Assembly (NCBI RefSeq): GCF_014199685.1
Contig: NZ_JACHNZ010000003.1
Span: forward strand, 56,786 to 120,785
DNA length: 64,000 bases
Source: Sphingosinicella soli
GTDB taxonomy: Bacteria; Pseudomonadota; Alphaproteobacteria; Sphingomonadales; Sphingomonadaceae
Direction of reading: 5' to 3'
The position numbers were made by a program, and so were the translations under genes. A model generated the notes under the pieces. It ran no database searches and was not told where the DNA came from. It saw only the letters and a list, made by a program, of their open reading frames with translations. Positions 24,531 through 32,033 of this stretch are shown here, piece after piece. Position 1 is the first letter of the stretch, and every line of letters begins with the position of its first letter.

Positions 24531-26588
24531 TCAGCGGTCGTCGCGGATGAGCAGATTGCCGACGGTGTCGACCGTCGCGTGGCTGCCGGGCAGGATGAGC
24601 GTGGTGGAATCAAGCTCGGTGACGATGGCCGGGCCATTCACGCGATCCCCGGCGAGCAGCTTGCGCCTGTCGTAGATCGTCGCCTCGTGCCACGCCCCGC
24701 TGTCGAAGACCCGCGTGCTGTGAACGGCGGCGCGCGCCGGGTCGCCGTCGCCTTCCGCCAGCGTGTTCTGGCCCACGTCCGCGCCCGGTCCCTGTGCGAT
24801 GACGCGCAGGTTGACCAGTTCCTTCCCCTTGTCGAGGCTGAAGCTGAACATCTGCTGGTGCAGATGATCGAACCGCTCGGAGGCCTTCGCGAGGCCATGC
24901 TCCGCAAACTCGGCGGGCGGCAGCGAGACCGTGATATCCGCCGATTGTCCCGCATAGCGCAGGTCCACCTGATAGACGATCTCCTGCGCGTCCTCGGCTA
25001 TGCCCTCGACATCGAGCGTGGCGCGAACGCGCTCCTCAAGCTCGTCGAGAAGCCCCTGCAATTCGGCCAGATCGATCCCTTCGACCGGGCGGATCATGGT
25101 GCGCGCCGCCTCGTCGCGCAGCCGCGTCGTCGCATCGCCCACCGCGCACAGCACGCCGGGCCCGCGCGGCACGATCACGGGCCACGCCTGCAACAACCGC
25201 CCGAGCGCATTGGCATGCAGCGGCCCCGCGCCGCCGAACGCCATCAGCGAGAAGTTGCGCGGGTCATACCCCTGCTCGACCGAGACGAGCCGCAGCGCGC
25301 CGAACATGTTCTCGTTGACGATGCGGACGATACCTTCCGCCGCCGTCTCCAGCGTGAGGCCGAGCGCATCGGCGATCTTCTGCACCGCCTGCTGCGCGAG
25401 ATCGCGGCGTATGGTCATGTCGCCGCCAAGCCGCGCATCGGCAGGCAGATAGCCGAGCACGACGTTGGCGTCGGTCACGGTCGGCTCCGTGCCGCCCTTG
25501 TCGTAGGCGGCCGGACCCGGGACTGCGCCTGCCGACTGCGGACCGACACGGAGCGCCTTGGTAAGCTCCGGCACGGTCGCGATGGAGCCGCCGCCGGCAC
25601 CCACCGTGCGCACGTCTACCGAGGATGCGCGAACGATCACGTCATGCACCACCGTTTCGCGGCGCACCTGCGCCTCGCCGCCCTCGACAAGGCAGACGTC
25701 CGTCGATGTGCCGCCCATGTCGAAGGTGATGATGTTCGGGAAACCCGCCTGCTTCGCGACCCAGATCGCGCCCGCGACACCGCCCGCAGGGCCGGACATC
25801 AGCAGATTGACCGGGAAGTCCGCCGCCGACGCCGCCGTCGCAAGGCCACCGTCCGAACGCAGGATCGAGAGCTTCACCTCGCCGGTCGTGCGCGCCTCCA
25901 GGTTGGTCTTGAGGTTGGAGACGTAGCGCGACACCACCGGCTTCACGAACGCGTTGGCCACCGTGGTGATCGCGCGCTCATATTCCTGCATTTCCGGCAG
26001 CGTGTCGGACGATACGGAGATCGAAATGTCCTGAAGCTCCTCGCGGACGATCGCCTCCACGCGCTTCTCGTGCGCGGCGTTCACATAGGAGTTCATCAGC
26101 GAGATCGTGATGGAGCCGACGCCGCTGCCTTTGAAGCGCTGAAGGTCCGCGCGCAGGCGGGCCTCGTCGAGCGGGCGGATGACTTCGCCGCGGGCGCTGA
26201 TCCGTTCGGAGACTTCCAGCGTGTGCTTCAGGGCCGCCATCGGCTTGCCCTTCACGAAGTTGATCCATCCCGAAAGCGCGCCGGGCACGAAGCCGCGCGC
26301 CAGATGCAGAACCTGCCGATAGCCTTCGGTGACGATAAGCCCGACCGACGCGCCGTTCCCGGTCAGCACCGCATTCGTCGCGACCGTGGTGCCGTGCATC
26401 ACATGCGTGATGTCCGCCATGTTCAGGCTGTTTTCGCGGCAGGCCTTCTCGATCCCCGCGATCACCGCTTCCGAAGGATCGGCCGGCGTCGAAGGCACCT
26501 TGGCCGTGTAGGTCCGGCTGGCCCCTTCATCGAGCAAGAAAATGTCCGTGAACGTCCCGCCGACATCCACTCCGACCCGAAGACCCAT
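24531..26588 (-). CDS. hyuA: Hydantoinase A/oxoprolinase family protein (HyuA)
   Basis: This is the 685-residue A subunit. It starts GLRVGVDVGGTFTDIFLLDEG (phosphate motif at residues 8-14) and has MHGTTVATNAVL, SGPAGGVAGA and ITFDMGGTSTDVCLVEGG, all typical of full-length HyuA. Its length is normal, unlike the short HyuA-like protein at 3281. ATG 26588 has GGAGGGA upstream; the frame runs to 26678 but that region is promoter. It is the first gene of the long leftward operon. The perfect palindrome 26701-26716 lies 113 bases upstream, between hyuA and gntR, and is a likely GntR operator. It catalyses the ATP-dependent part of ring opening with HyuB. Confidence 0.93.
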   Translation of the reverse strand: MGLRVGVDVGGTFTDIFLLDEGASRTYTAKVPSTPADPSEAVIAGIEKACRENSLNMADITHVMHGTTVATNAVLTGNGASVGLIVTEGYRQVLHLARGFVPGALSGWINFVKGKPMAALKHTLEVSERISARGEVIRPLDEARLRADLQRFKGSGVGSITISLMNSYVNAAHEKRVEAIVREELQDISISVSSDTLPEMQEYERAITTVANAFVKPVVSRYVSNLKTNLEARTTGEVKLSILRSDGGLATAASAADFPVNLLMSGPAGGVAGAIWVAKQAGFPNIITFDMGGTSTDVCLVEGGEAQVRRETVVHDVIVRASSVDVRTVGAGGGSIATVPELTKALRVGPQSAGAVPGPAAYDKGGTEPTVTDANVVLGYLPADARLGGDMTIRRDLAQQAVQKIADALGLTLETAAEGIVRIVNENMFGALRLVSVEQGYDPRNFSLMAFGGAGPLHANALGRLLQAWPVIVPRGPGVLCAVGDATTRLRDEAARTMIRPVEGIDLAELQGLLDELEERVRATLDVEGIAEDAQEIVYQVDLRYAGQSADITVSLPPAEFAEHGLAKASERFDHLHQQMFSFSLDKGKELVNLRVIAQGPGADVGQNTLAEGDGDPARAAVHSTRVFDSGAWHEATIYDRRKLLAGDRVNGPAIVTELDSTTLILPGSHATVDTVGNLLIRDDR

Positions 26589-26700
26589 GCCACTCCCTCC
26601 ACTCGCGAAACGGATTTCGTCGCGCCGCGCCCTCCCCAGGGCTTGGCCGCACATGTCGCGCAGCCCGTAAGCTGACAAAGGGGGGCATGCAGGTCAATGA

Positions 26701-26716
26701 AAAAGTTCGAACTTTT
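26701..26716. promoter_or_regulatory. Perfect 16-bp palindrome, predicted GntR operator (site 1)
   Basis: AAAAGTTCGAACTTTT is its own reverse complement and lies in an AT-rich stretch between hyuA (leftward) and gntR (rightward). A 15/16 copy lies upstream of the CoA-transferase pair (29883-29898). It is a likely binding site for the GntR/HutC-type regulator encoded at 26812. Binding here could control both divergent promoters, including autoregulation. Confidence 0.72.
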
Positions 26717-26811
26717 AATTCGATTAGTTTGATTTATTGAATTGTTGTGCGTTTCGAGCCAAGTACGAACCACGCACGCAGGCGAGCCTCGCGTCGGCGA
26801 AGGAGAACGGA

Positions 26812-27549
26812 GTGAACAAGGTGAGCGCCGCACGACGCCCAAGGCATGAAGGGGTCTATGCCGATCTGCGTGAGCGCATCGATTCGGGCGAATTCGCCGT
26901 GGGTTCACCCTTCCCCACCGAGGTGCAGTTGTGCGCCGAGCTCGGCGCGAGCCGCTACGCAGTGCGCGGCGCTCTCCAGCAGCTCGAAGAGGAAGGCCTG
27001 CTCAGCCGTCGGCGCGGCGCGGGCACCACCGTGCTGCGCCATAGCCCGATCCAGACGTTCAGGCATGCCGTCGGATCGCGCGCCGATCTTCTGCACTACG
27101 CGCACGCCACGCACATGCGGTGGGAAGAACGGGAGCGCCTGAATGCGGATGGGCAGCTTGCGCGCCTTCTGGGCTGCGACGAGATGCGCGAATGGCACAG
27201 CATCCAGGGCGTGCGCTTCGACGATCACAACATGCCGCTGTGCATCGTGCGTGTGTACATCGATGTGACGCGGGCCACGCTGCCTCCCGATATCGAGTTC
27301 GGCGACGAGCCCGTCTACGAATGGCTGGAACGCGAGGTCGGCATCAAGCCGTTCGGCCTGTCTCAGGATATCCGCGCCAAGATGCTGACCCCCACCGAAG
27401 CGAACAGGCTCGGCGAGCCGATCGGCGTCTCCGCGCTTCAGATCATCCGCCGCTATTTCGATGCCGGCAACAGCATCTATCTGATTTCGGTGAACACCTT
27501 CCGTTCGCGCGATTTCGTTTACAACATGCGCCTGGAATTGAAGGACTGA
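26812..27549 (+). CDS. GntR family transcriptional regulator (HutC/UTRA type)
   Basis: This is a 245-residue regulator. The N-terminal winged helix is GVYADLRERIDSGEFAVGSPFPTEVQLCAELGASRYAVRGALQQLEEEGLLSRRRGAGTTV (about residues 14-74). The C-terminal half is a UTRA-type effector domain (VRFDDHNMPLCIVRVYID, then LSQDIRAKMLTPTEANRLG). GTG 26812 is preferred over ATG 26737 because AAGGAGAACGGA stands directly before it and the first HTH residues follow shortly. It is divergent from hyuA and convergent with the CoA-transferase pair. Two copies of a 16-bp palindrome (26701 and 29883) mark its probable operators. HutC-type proteins are usually repressors released by a pathway metabolite; the ligand here is unknown. 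Confidence 0.9.
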   Translation: MNKVSAARRPRHEGVYADLRERIDSGEFAVGSPFPTEVQLCAELGASRYAVRGALQQLEEEGLLSRRRGAGTTVLRHSPIQTFRHAVGSRADLLHYAHATHMRWEERERLNADGQLARLLGCDEMREWHSIQGVRFDDHNMPLCIVRVYIDVTRATLPPDIEFGDEPVYEWLEREVGIKPFGLSQDIRAKMLTPTEANRLGEPIGVSALQIIRRYFDAGNSIYLISVNTFRSRDFVYNMRLELKD

Positions 27550-27552
27550 GCT

Positions 27553-28677
27553 TCAGCCTCGCGCCCAGCCCCCGGCGCGGATCGCGGCGCCGTCCGCATC
27601 CAGCGTCGGCGCGCGCAGATGCACCTCGCCCGGCTCGTCCGCGAACTTCACCGGCGTACCGACCACGCGGCCGCCGATCCCGTCATCGATCAGCATCTCG
27701 CGGGCGGCGGCATGCGGGTGGTCGAACCCTTCCGCCATGTCGAGCACCGGCGCCCAGCTGACCTCCAGGGTCGGCAGGAACGCGCTCCAGTCGTCGAAGT
27801 CGCGCGCCTTGAAAATCTGCCGGAGTTCCCCGATCAGCTGCTGCTGAACCGGCCCCGGCTCGGCCTCCGCAAGCGGGATCAGCTCTTCCCGGCCGAGTGC
27901 CGTGAGCAGCGATGTCGCAAACTTCATTTCGCGGCCCGTGAGCGCGATGAAACGGCCGTCGCGCGTCTCGTAGAGATTGTAGAAGCCCGAGCCGCCGATC
28001 GACCTGTGCATCTGCGTCGTCGGCGGCAGGCCGCCCGCAAGCACGGGGCCGGAAAGATGCGCCGTCCACGCCATCAAGGCGTCGTACATCGAGGCGTCGA
28101 CGATATCGCCGCGCCCCGTCGCGTTGCGGCGGTGGAGCGCCATCAGCACGCCCACAAGCCCCGTCAACGCGCTCCCCATGTCGGCGGACGGCAGCCCCGG
28201 CACTACCGGACGTCCATCGCCGTTGTCGTTGATCGCCAGAAAGCCCGTATAGGCCTGCGCGCCCATGTCGTGGCTCGCCTTGTAGGACAGCGGCCCGGAC
28301 TGTCCGAACGCGGACAGCGAACAATAGATGAGGCGCGGGTTTCGCGCGCAAAGCGTCTGCGCATCGATCCCCAGTTTCGCGGCGACACCGGGCCGGAACC
28401 CTTCGACGAACACATCGGCCTCATCCGCCAGACGGAGCAGCACCGCCAGATCCTCCGGTTTCTTCAAGTCCAGCACGATGCTGCGCTTGCCGCGATGGAC
28501 GTTCTTGAACCAGATCGAGAGCCCTTCGGCGTCATACGGCCCGAAGGCGCGGCTCGGCTCGCCGCCCGGCGGTTCGATGCGAATGACGTCCGCGCCGTGA
28601 TCGGCCATGATCTGCGTCATCACCGGCCCCGGCAGGAACATGCTGAGGTCGACGACCTTGATCCCTTCAAGCTTCAC
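27553..28677 (-). CDS. CaiB/BaiF family class III CoA-transferase (second of tandem pair)
   Basis: This is a 374-residue class III CoA-transferase with LEGIKVVDLSMFLPGPVMTQIMADHGADVIRIEPPGGE at the N-terminus and Asp166 in GLPSADMGSA at the catalytic position. GRGDIVDASMYDAL is the conserved downstream segment. GTG 28677 is chosen: GAAGGGA lies 6 bases upstream, and it overlaps the preceding CoA-transferase stop by 11 bases. An ATG at 28722 would extend further into that gene. Its tandem partner is a divergent sequence, so the two may act on different acids or form a heteromer. The gene is convergent with gntR, 3 bases apart. Confidence 0.87.
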   Translation of the reverse strand: MKLEGIKVVDLSMFLPGPVMTQIMADHGADVIRIEPPGGEPSRAFGPYDAEGLSIWFKNVHRGKRSIVLDLKKPEDLAVLLRLADEADVFVEGFRPGVAAKLGIDAQTLCARNPRLIYCSLSAFGQSGPLSYKASHDMGAQAYTGFLAINDNGDGRPVVPGLPSADMGSALTGLVGVLMALHRRNATGRGDIVDASMYDALMAWTAHLSGPVLAGGLPPTTQMHRSIGGSGFYNLYETRDGRFIALTGREMKFATSLLTALGREELIPLAEAEPGPVQQQLIGELRQIFKARDFDDWSAFLPTLEVSWAPVLDMAEGFDHPHAAAREMLIDDGIGGRVVGTPVKFADEPGEVHLRAPTLDADGAAIRAGGWARG

Positions 28678-29827
28678 GGTGCGTCCCTTCAAAGAGCCCG
28701 CGCAGCGCCGGACCGTCGGCATCCAGCCCGGGCGCGGCGCGCTGCACCAGACGCGCGCCGCCGAAACGCAGCGGGTTGGCGAACATCCGCAGCGTGCGAC
28801 CTGCGGGGTGCGGCACGTCCTGCACCATGCCGACCTCGGCCACGAACGGATTGTCGATCGCCCCGTCGAGCGATTCCACGGGCGCCGCCGGAATCTGGCC
28901 TTGCAGGATCTGCATCCATTCCGCGCGTGTCCGGGTCAGGAACACGGCGTCCAGCACATCGGTGAGCACATCTCGGTTCTCGCGGCGGCTGGCCAGATCG
29001 GCGAAGCGCGGGTCGGCGCCAAGCTCCGGCCGACCGATCAGCCGCACGAGGATTTCCCAGAACTTCTGGTTCATGCAGCAGATGTAAAGCCAGCCGTCAG
29101 CCGTCTTGTACAGTTGCACCGGCACCGTTGAAGGGTGCGCCGAACGCGGCGTCTGCGGCGTGATGACGCCTTCGTTCAGATACCAGGTGCCCTGATAGGC
29201 GAGCTGGTGGAGCGCCGCATCGAACAGCGAGACGTCCACATCCGTGCCGATGCCGCCGCGCTCCGCGCCCCGGATCGCGCTGACGAGGCCGAACGCCATC
29301 ATCATGCCGGTCATGTAGTCGACCATCGAAAGCCCGACGCGCGTGGGCGGGCTGCCGGGGTCGCCGGTCAGCGCCATGAAGCCCGCCTCGGCCTGCATCA
29401 GGAAATCATAACCCGGCCAGTCGGCGCGCGATCCGGTGCGGCCATAGGCTGAAATATGGCCGCAGACGATGCGCGGGTTCACCGCCGAAAGTGCCGCATA
29501 ATCCAGCCCCAGCTTCGCGGGCAGGCTGCCGCGCAAATTGTTCACGACCGCATGCGAGTCCGCGACCAGCCGGTGCAACAGCGCCCGGTCGATGTCGGCC
29601 TTCAGGTCGAGGATCAGACTGCGCTTGTTGAGATTGAAGCACTGGTAATAGAGGCTGTCGGCCTCACCCAGCGTCAGCGGCCCGGTCTTGCGCGCATAAT
29701 CGCCCTCCGCGCCTTCCACCTTCACCACGTCGGCGCCGAGATCGGCAAGGAACATCGTGGCATACGGCGCGGCGCCATATTGCTCGAAACTTATGATTTT
29801 CAGGCCGTCGAGTGGCAACGCGGTCAT
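28667..29827 (-). CDS. CaiB/BaiF family class III CoA-transferase (first of tandem pair)
   Basis: This is a 386-residue class III CoA-transferase. The N-terminus reads LPLDGLKIISFEQYGAAPYATMFLADLGADVVKVEG. The probable catalytic aspartate is Asp170 in RVGLSMVDYMTG, and DVDVSLFDAALHQLAYQG follows. ATG 29827 has AAGGGGAGGG upstream; the open frame to 29875 lacks a better signal. It is the first gene of a two-gene operon. The predicted GntR operator copy (29883-29898) lies 56 bases upstream, so it is likely co-regulated with the hyuAB operon. Role: CoA activation of an acid released by the amide hydrolases (inferred). Confidence 0.88.
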   Translation of the reverse strand: MTALPLDGLKIISFEQYGAAPYATMFLADLGADVVKVEGAEGDYARKTGPLTLGEADSLYYQCFNLNKRSLILDLKADIDRALLHRLVADSHAVVNNLRGSLPAKLGLDYAALSAVNPRIVCGHISAYGRTGSRADWPGYDFLMQAEAGFMALTGDPGSPPTRVGLSMVDYMTGMMMAFGLVSAIRGAERGGIGTDVDVSLFDAALHQLAYQGTWYLNEGVITPQTPRSAHPSTVPVQLYKTADGWLYICCMNQKFWEILVRLIGRPELGADPRFADLASRRENRDVLTDVLDAVFLTRTRAEWMQILQGQIPAAPVESLDGAIDNPFVAEVGMVQDVPHPAGRTLRMFANPLRFGGARLVQRAAPGLDADGPALRGLFEGTHREA

Positions 29828-29882
29828 GAGCCCTCCCCTTAAGGCGGCGGAGACTGCCGAAAAGGCCGCGCACAATCAATAC

Positions 29883-29898
29883 AAATGTTCGAACTTTT
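29883..29898. promoter_or_regulatory. Near-perfect palindrome, predicted GntR operator (site 2)
   Basis: AAATGTTCGAACTTTT matches the perfect palindrome at 26701-26716 in 15 of 16 positions. It keeps the central GTTCGAAC and lies upstream of the tandem CoA-transferase operon, overlapping the last bases of the amidase gene (stop at 29897-29899). GTTCGAAC also occurs inside coding sequence elsewhere, but I saw AT-rich arms only at these two intergenic places. Confidence 0.68.
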
Positions 29899-31207
29899 AA
29901 GCGCGATTGATCGGACTTCGCGTACGATGATGCTCCGTGGCCGCTTCGAACGCCTGCGCGACGCGGAACAGCAGGGCCTCGGCCCGCCAGGGCGCGGTAA
30001 GCTGCATGCCGATGGGCAGGTTCCGCCGATCGAACCCGCACGGCACGCTCAGCGACGGCACCCCCGCAGCGCCGAGATCGTACGTGTTGCGTGACACAAG
30101 CCGCGTCGTCGCCACCATGTCCGAAGCCTCCGCCCACAGCGGCGCGGTCACGGGCGTCGTCGGCGTGAGCAGCACGTCGATCCCGGCGGCGAACGTGTCG
30201 CGCAGCGTCCGCTGGAACTGCTGGAGCAGCCGGATGCAGTGCGCGTAATCGGCGCCGCTCACCTGATGCCCAAGCTCTATGCGCCGCAGCACTTCCGCGC
30301 CGATCCGGTCCGCATGCTCGGGGTACACATCGCGGCGCGCATCGGCGACATCGGCGAGCACGAAGCGGAACGCGCCGCCCGTGCGCAGTGTCTCGGCCTC
30401 GCCCAAAGGCACGTCGACAAGCGTACAGCCGAGCCGTTCCAGCACCGCTGCGGCGTCATCCACGGCGCGCGCCACGCAGTCCTGCAAATCCTCGTAGAAG
30501 AACGCGCGCGGCACCCCGACACGTAGTCCCTTCACCCCGGCGTCCATCCCTTCCAGCAGCGGCGGCGCGTCCGCAAAGGAAAGCGGGTCACGCGGATCAT
30601 ATTCCGCAATGGCCGCATACAGCCGCGCCGCGTCCGCCACCGTCGCGCCAAACGGCCCGACCACATCGCAGATCGTGCTGACATCGAGCACGCCGTGGTT
30701 CGAAACCCGCCCCAGTGTCGGCCGCAGCCCCACGACACCGCACAGCGCGGCAGGCACGCGCACCGAGCCGCCCGTGTCCGTGCCGATCGCCATGGGCACG
30801 ATCCCGGCGCCCACGGCCGCCGCCGATCCGCTGCTCGATCCGCCGGTGATGCGCGCGGTGTCCCACGGGTTCCGGCAGTTGCCGAACGCGGCGTTTTCCC
30901 CGGTCGCGCCGAAGCAGAACTCGCTGAGGTGTGATTTCCCGATCAGCGCCGCACCGGCATCGCGCAGGCGGCGCACCACCTCGGCATCCCCGGCCGCCGG
31001 CGCTGCATCGCGGAACACCGCGGAGCCGTGCGTCGTCGGCCGCCCCTGCCAGTCGATACAGTCCTTCACCAGCACCGGCACACCGCTGAGCGGGCCGACC
31101 CCCGCCTTCGCCTCCCGGTCGAGCCACAGCACCGCATTGATCGACGGATTGATCCGGTCGGCTGCGTCCAGCGCCCGCGCGATCACCGTCTCATCGCGCA
31201 TCTTCAT
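29897..31207 (-). CDS. Amidase signature family hydrolase
   Basis: This is a 436-residue amidase-signature enzyme. Catalytic Lys lies in VPVLVKDCIDWQG, cis-Ser in ITGGSSSGSAAAVG and nucleophile Ser in GTDTGGSVRVPAALCG. It hydrolyses carboxylic amides in the cytoplasm. ATG 31207 overlaps the upstream M24 gene stop (ATGA), so the two are translationally coupled. It precedes the GntR-operator promoter of the CoA-transferase pair, which makes a role in releasing the acid that is then CoA-activated plausible. It is not close in sequence to the amidase at 7246 beyond the family motifs. Confidence 0.9.
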   Translation of the reverse strand: MKMRDETVIARALDAADRINPSINAVLWLDREAKAGVGPLSGVPVLVKDCIDWQGRPTTHGSAVFRDAAPAAGDAEVVRRLRDAGAALIGKSHLSEFCFGATGENAAFGNCRNPWDTARITGGSSSGSAAAVGAGIVPMAIGTDTGGSVRVPAALCGVVGLRPTLGRVSNHGVLDVSTICDVVGPFGATVADAARLYAAIAEYDPRDPLSFADAPPLLEGMDAGVKGLRVGVPRAFFYEDLQDCVARAVDDAAAVLERLGCTLVDVPLGEAETLRTGGAFRFVLADVADARRDVYPEHADRIGAEVLRRIELGHQVSGADYAHCIRLLQQFQRTLRDTFAAGIDVLLTPTTPVTAPLWAEASDMVATTRLVSRNTYDLGAAGVPSLSVPCGFDRRNLPIGMQLTAPWRAEALLFRVAQAFEAATEHHRTRSPINRA

Positions 31208-31893
31208 CCGCGCGCGGCATCGTCCGTAAGCAGCAGGTCTTCGTAAAAGGCGCTGAAGGGCCGGTCAGGATGCCGGATCTGGATTTCGAGAACCCACAGC
31301 CCCGGCGAGGGCGTGAACGGGGCCTCCGCCAGCGCGCCTTTGTGCAGCACGGCGTGGGGGAAATCCGCCAGCCGGTGGCCCGACATGTCGAGGTTCAATT
31401 CCCAGCCCATGATCTGTGCTTCGGCTGCGGCAAATTCATAAAGCGCGATGCCGGAAAGGCCGTCGTCGAGCCACTTCGACCGCGCACGCGCAAAAAGGTC
31501 GCGGACATCGCGCTGCGCCGCCAGCATGTCGGGATCGTCGCCCACGACGAACGTATCCCCGCCGTCGCCTTCCCATTTCTGCCAGACCGGGCCGATATCG
31601 ATGAAAAAGATGTCGTTATCGCGCAACGCGACACCGGGCTCGGAAGGCTGGCCGAAATTCTTGAGCGTGTTCGGCCCGAAGCGCACATGAAGACCATGCC
31701 AGCCGCGCAGCATTTCCGCCTCCCGCAGCCGGGCCTTTGCCAACGCCACGGCCTCTTCCTCCAGCATTCCGGGCCGGATACCTGCCGCGATCTCGTTGAT
31801 GACCGTCCGCGTCCGGTCCCGCACACGGAGAAACATGGCCGTGTCGAAATTGCCGCCGACCGCTTCTGCCCGACTCTTCTCGCCTGTAATCAT
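31204..31893 (-). CDS. M24 family (Xaa-Pro peptidase/creatinase fold) protein
   Basis: This is a 229-residue M24 pita-bread-fold protein. It has the catalytic domain only and no N-terminal creatinase domain. Candidate metal ligands are Asp99 in FFIDIGPVW, Asp110/113 in EGDGGDTFVVG, a histidine in the SGHRLADFPHAVLHKG segment, Glu in VLEIQIRHPD and Glu in FYEDLLLTDD. The family includes aminopeptidases, prolidases and creatinase, which cleave peptide or C-N bonds. It is co-transcribed with the amidase (4-base overlap). ATG 31893 follows a GGGGAAGGGGAG ribosome-binding site. Whether it cleaves an imidodipeptide or a small guanidino or amide compound cannot be told. Confidence 0.82.
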   Translation of the reverse strand: MITGEKSRAEAVGGNFDTAMFLRVRDRTRTVINEIAAGIRPGMLEEEAVALAKARLREAEMLRGWHGLHVRFGPNTLKNFGQPSEPGVALRDNDIFFIDIGPVWQKWEGDGGDTFVVGDDPDMLAAQRDVRDLFARARSKWLDDGLSGIALYEFAAAEAQIMGWELNLDMSGHRLADFPHAVLHKGALAEAPFTPSPGLWVLEIQIRHPDRPFSAFYEDLLLTDDAARG

Positions 31894-32011
31894 AGCGCTC
31901 CCCTTCCCCCGCCGCATCCATCGCAAACGGGGTTCATGCGCCAGCATAGAACGATCGGGCCGTCCTCTCGAGATGCAAAAAGACCCGAACGGCGGTGCCC
32001 CGCGATCACCG

Positions 32012-32033
32012 GCTGACGCGCGCGGGCGTCAGC
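32012..32033 (-). terminator. 8-bp hairpin at end of the serine hydrolase gene
   Basis: GCTGACGC (32012-32019) and GCGTCAGC (32026-32033) form a perfect 8-bp stem over GCGCGG. It spans the stop codon of the leftward serine hydrolase gene. A TTTTT run on the minus strand lies about 35 bases later, too far for a classical intrinsic terminator. The rest of the 31894-32028 gap shows nothing else I can name. Confidence 0.35.

Noticed and set aside
24273..26675. Open rightward frame of 800 codons opposite hyuA
   Set aside because: Antisense shadow; low-complexity Arg/His-rich translation and no ribosome-binding site.
26589..26811. Creatinine-type degradation (HyuAB plus N-carbamoylsarcosine amidase plus creatinase-fold protein) as the full explanation of the GntR block
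   Set aside because: No creatinine deaminase or sarcosine oxidase is in the block, the M24 protein lacks the creatinase N-domain, and the acyl-CoA enzymes would be unexplained. Kept only as a partial analogy.
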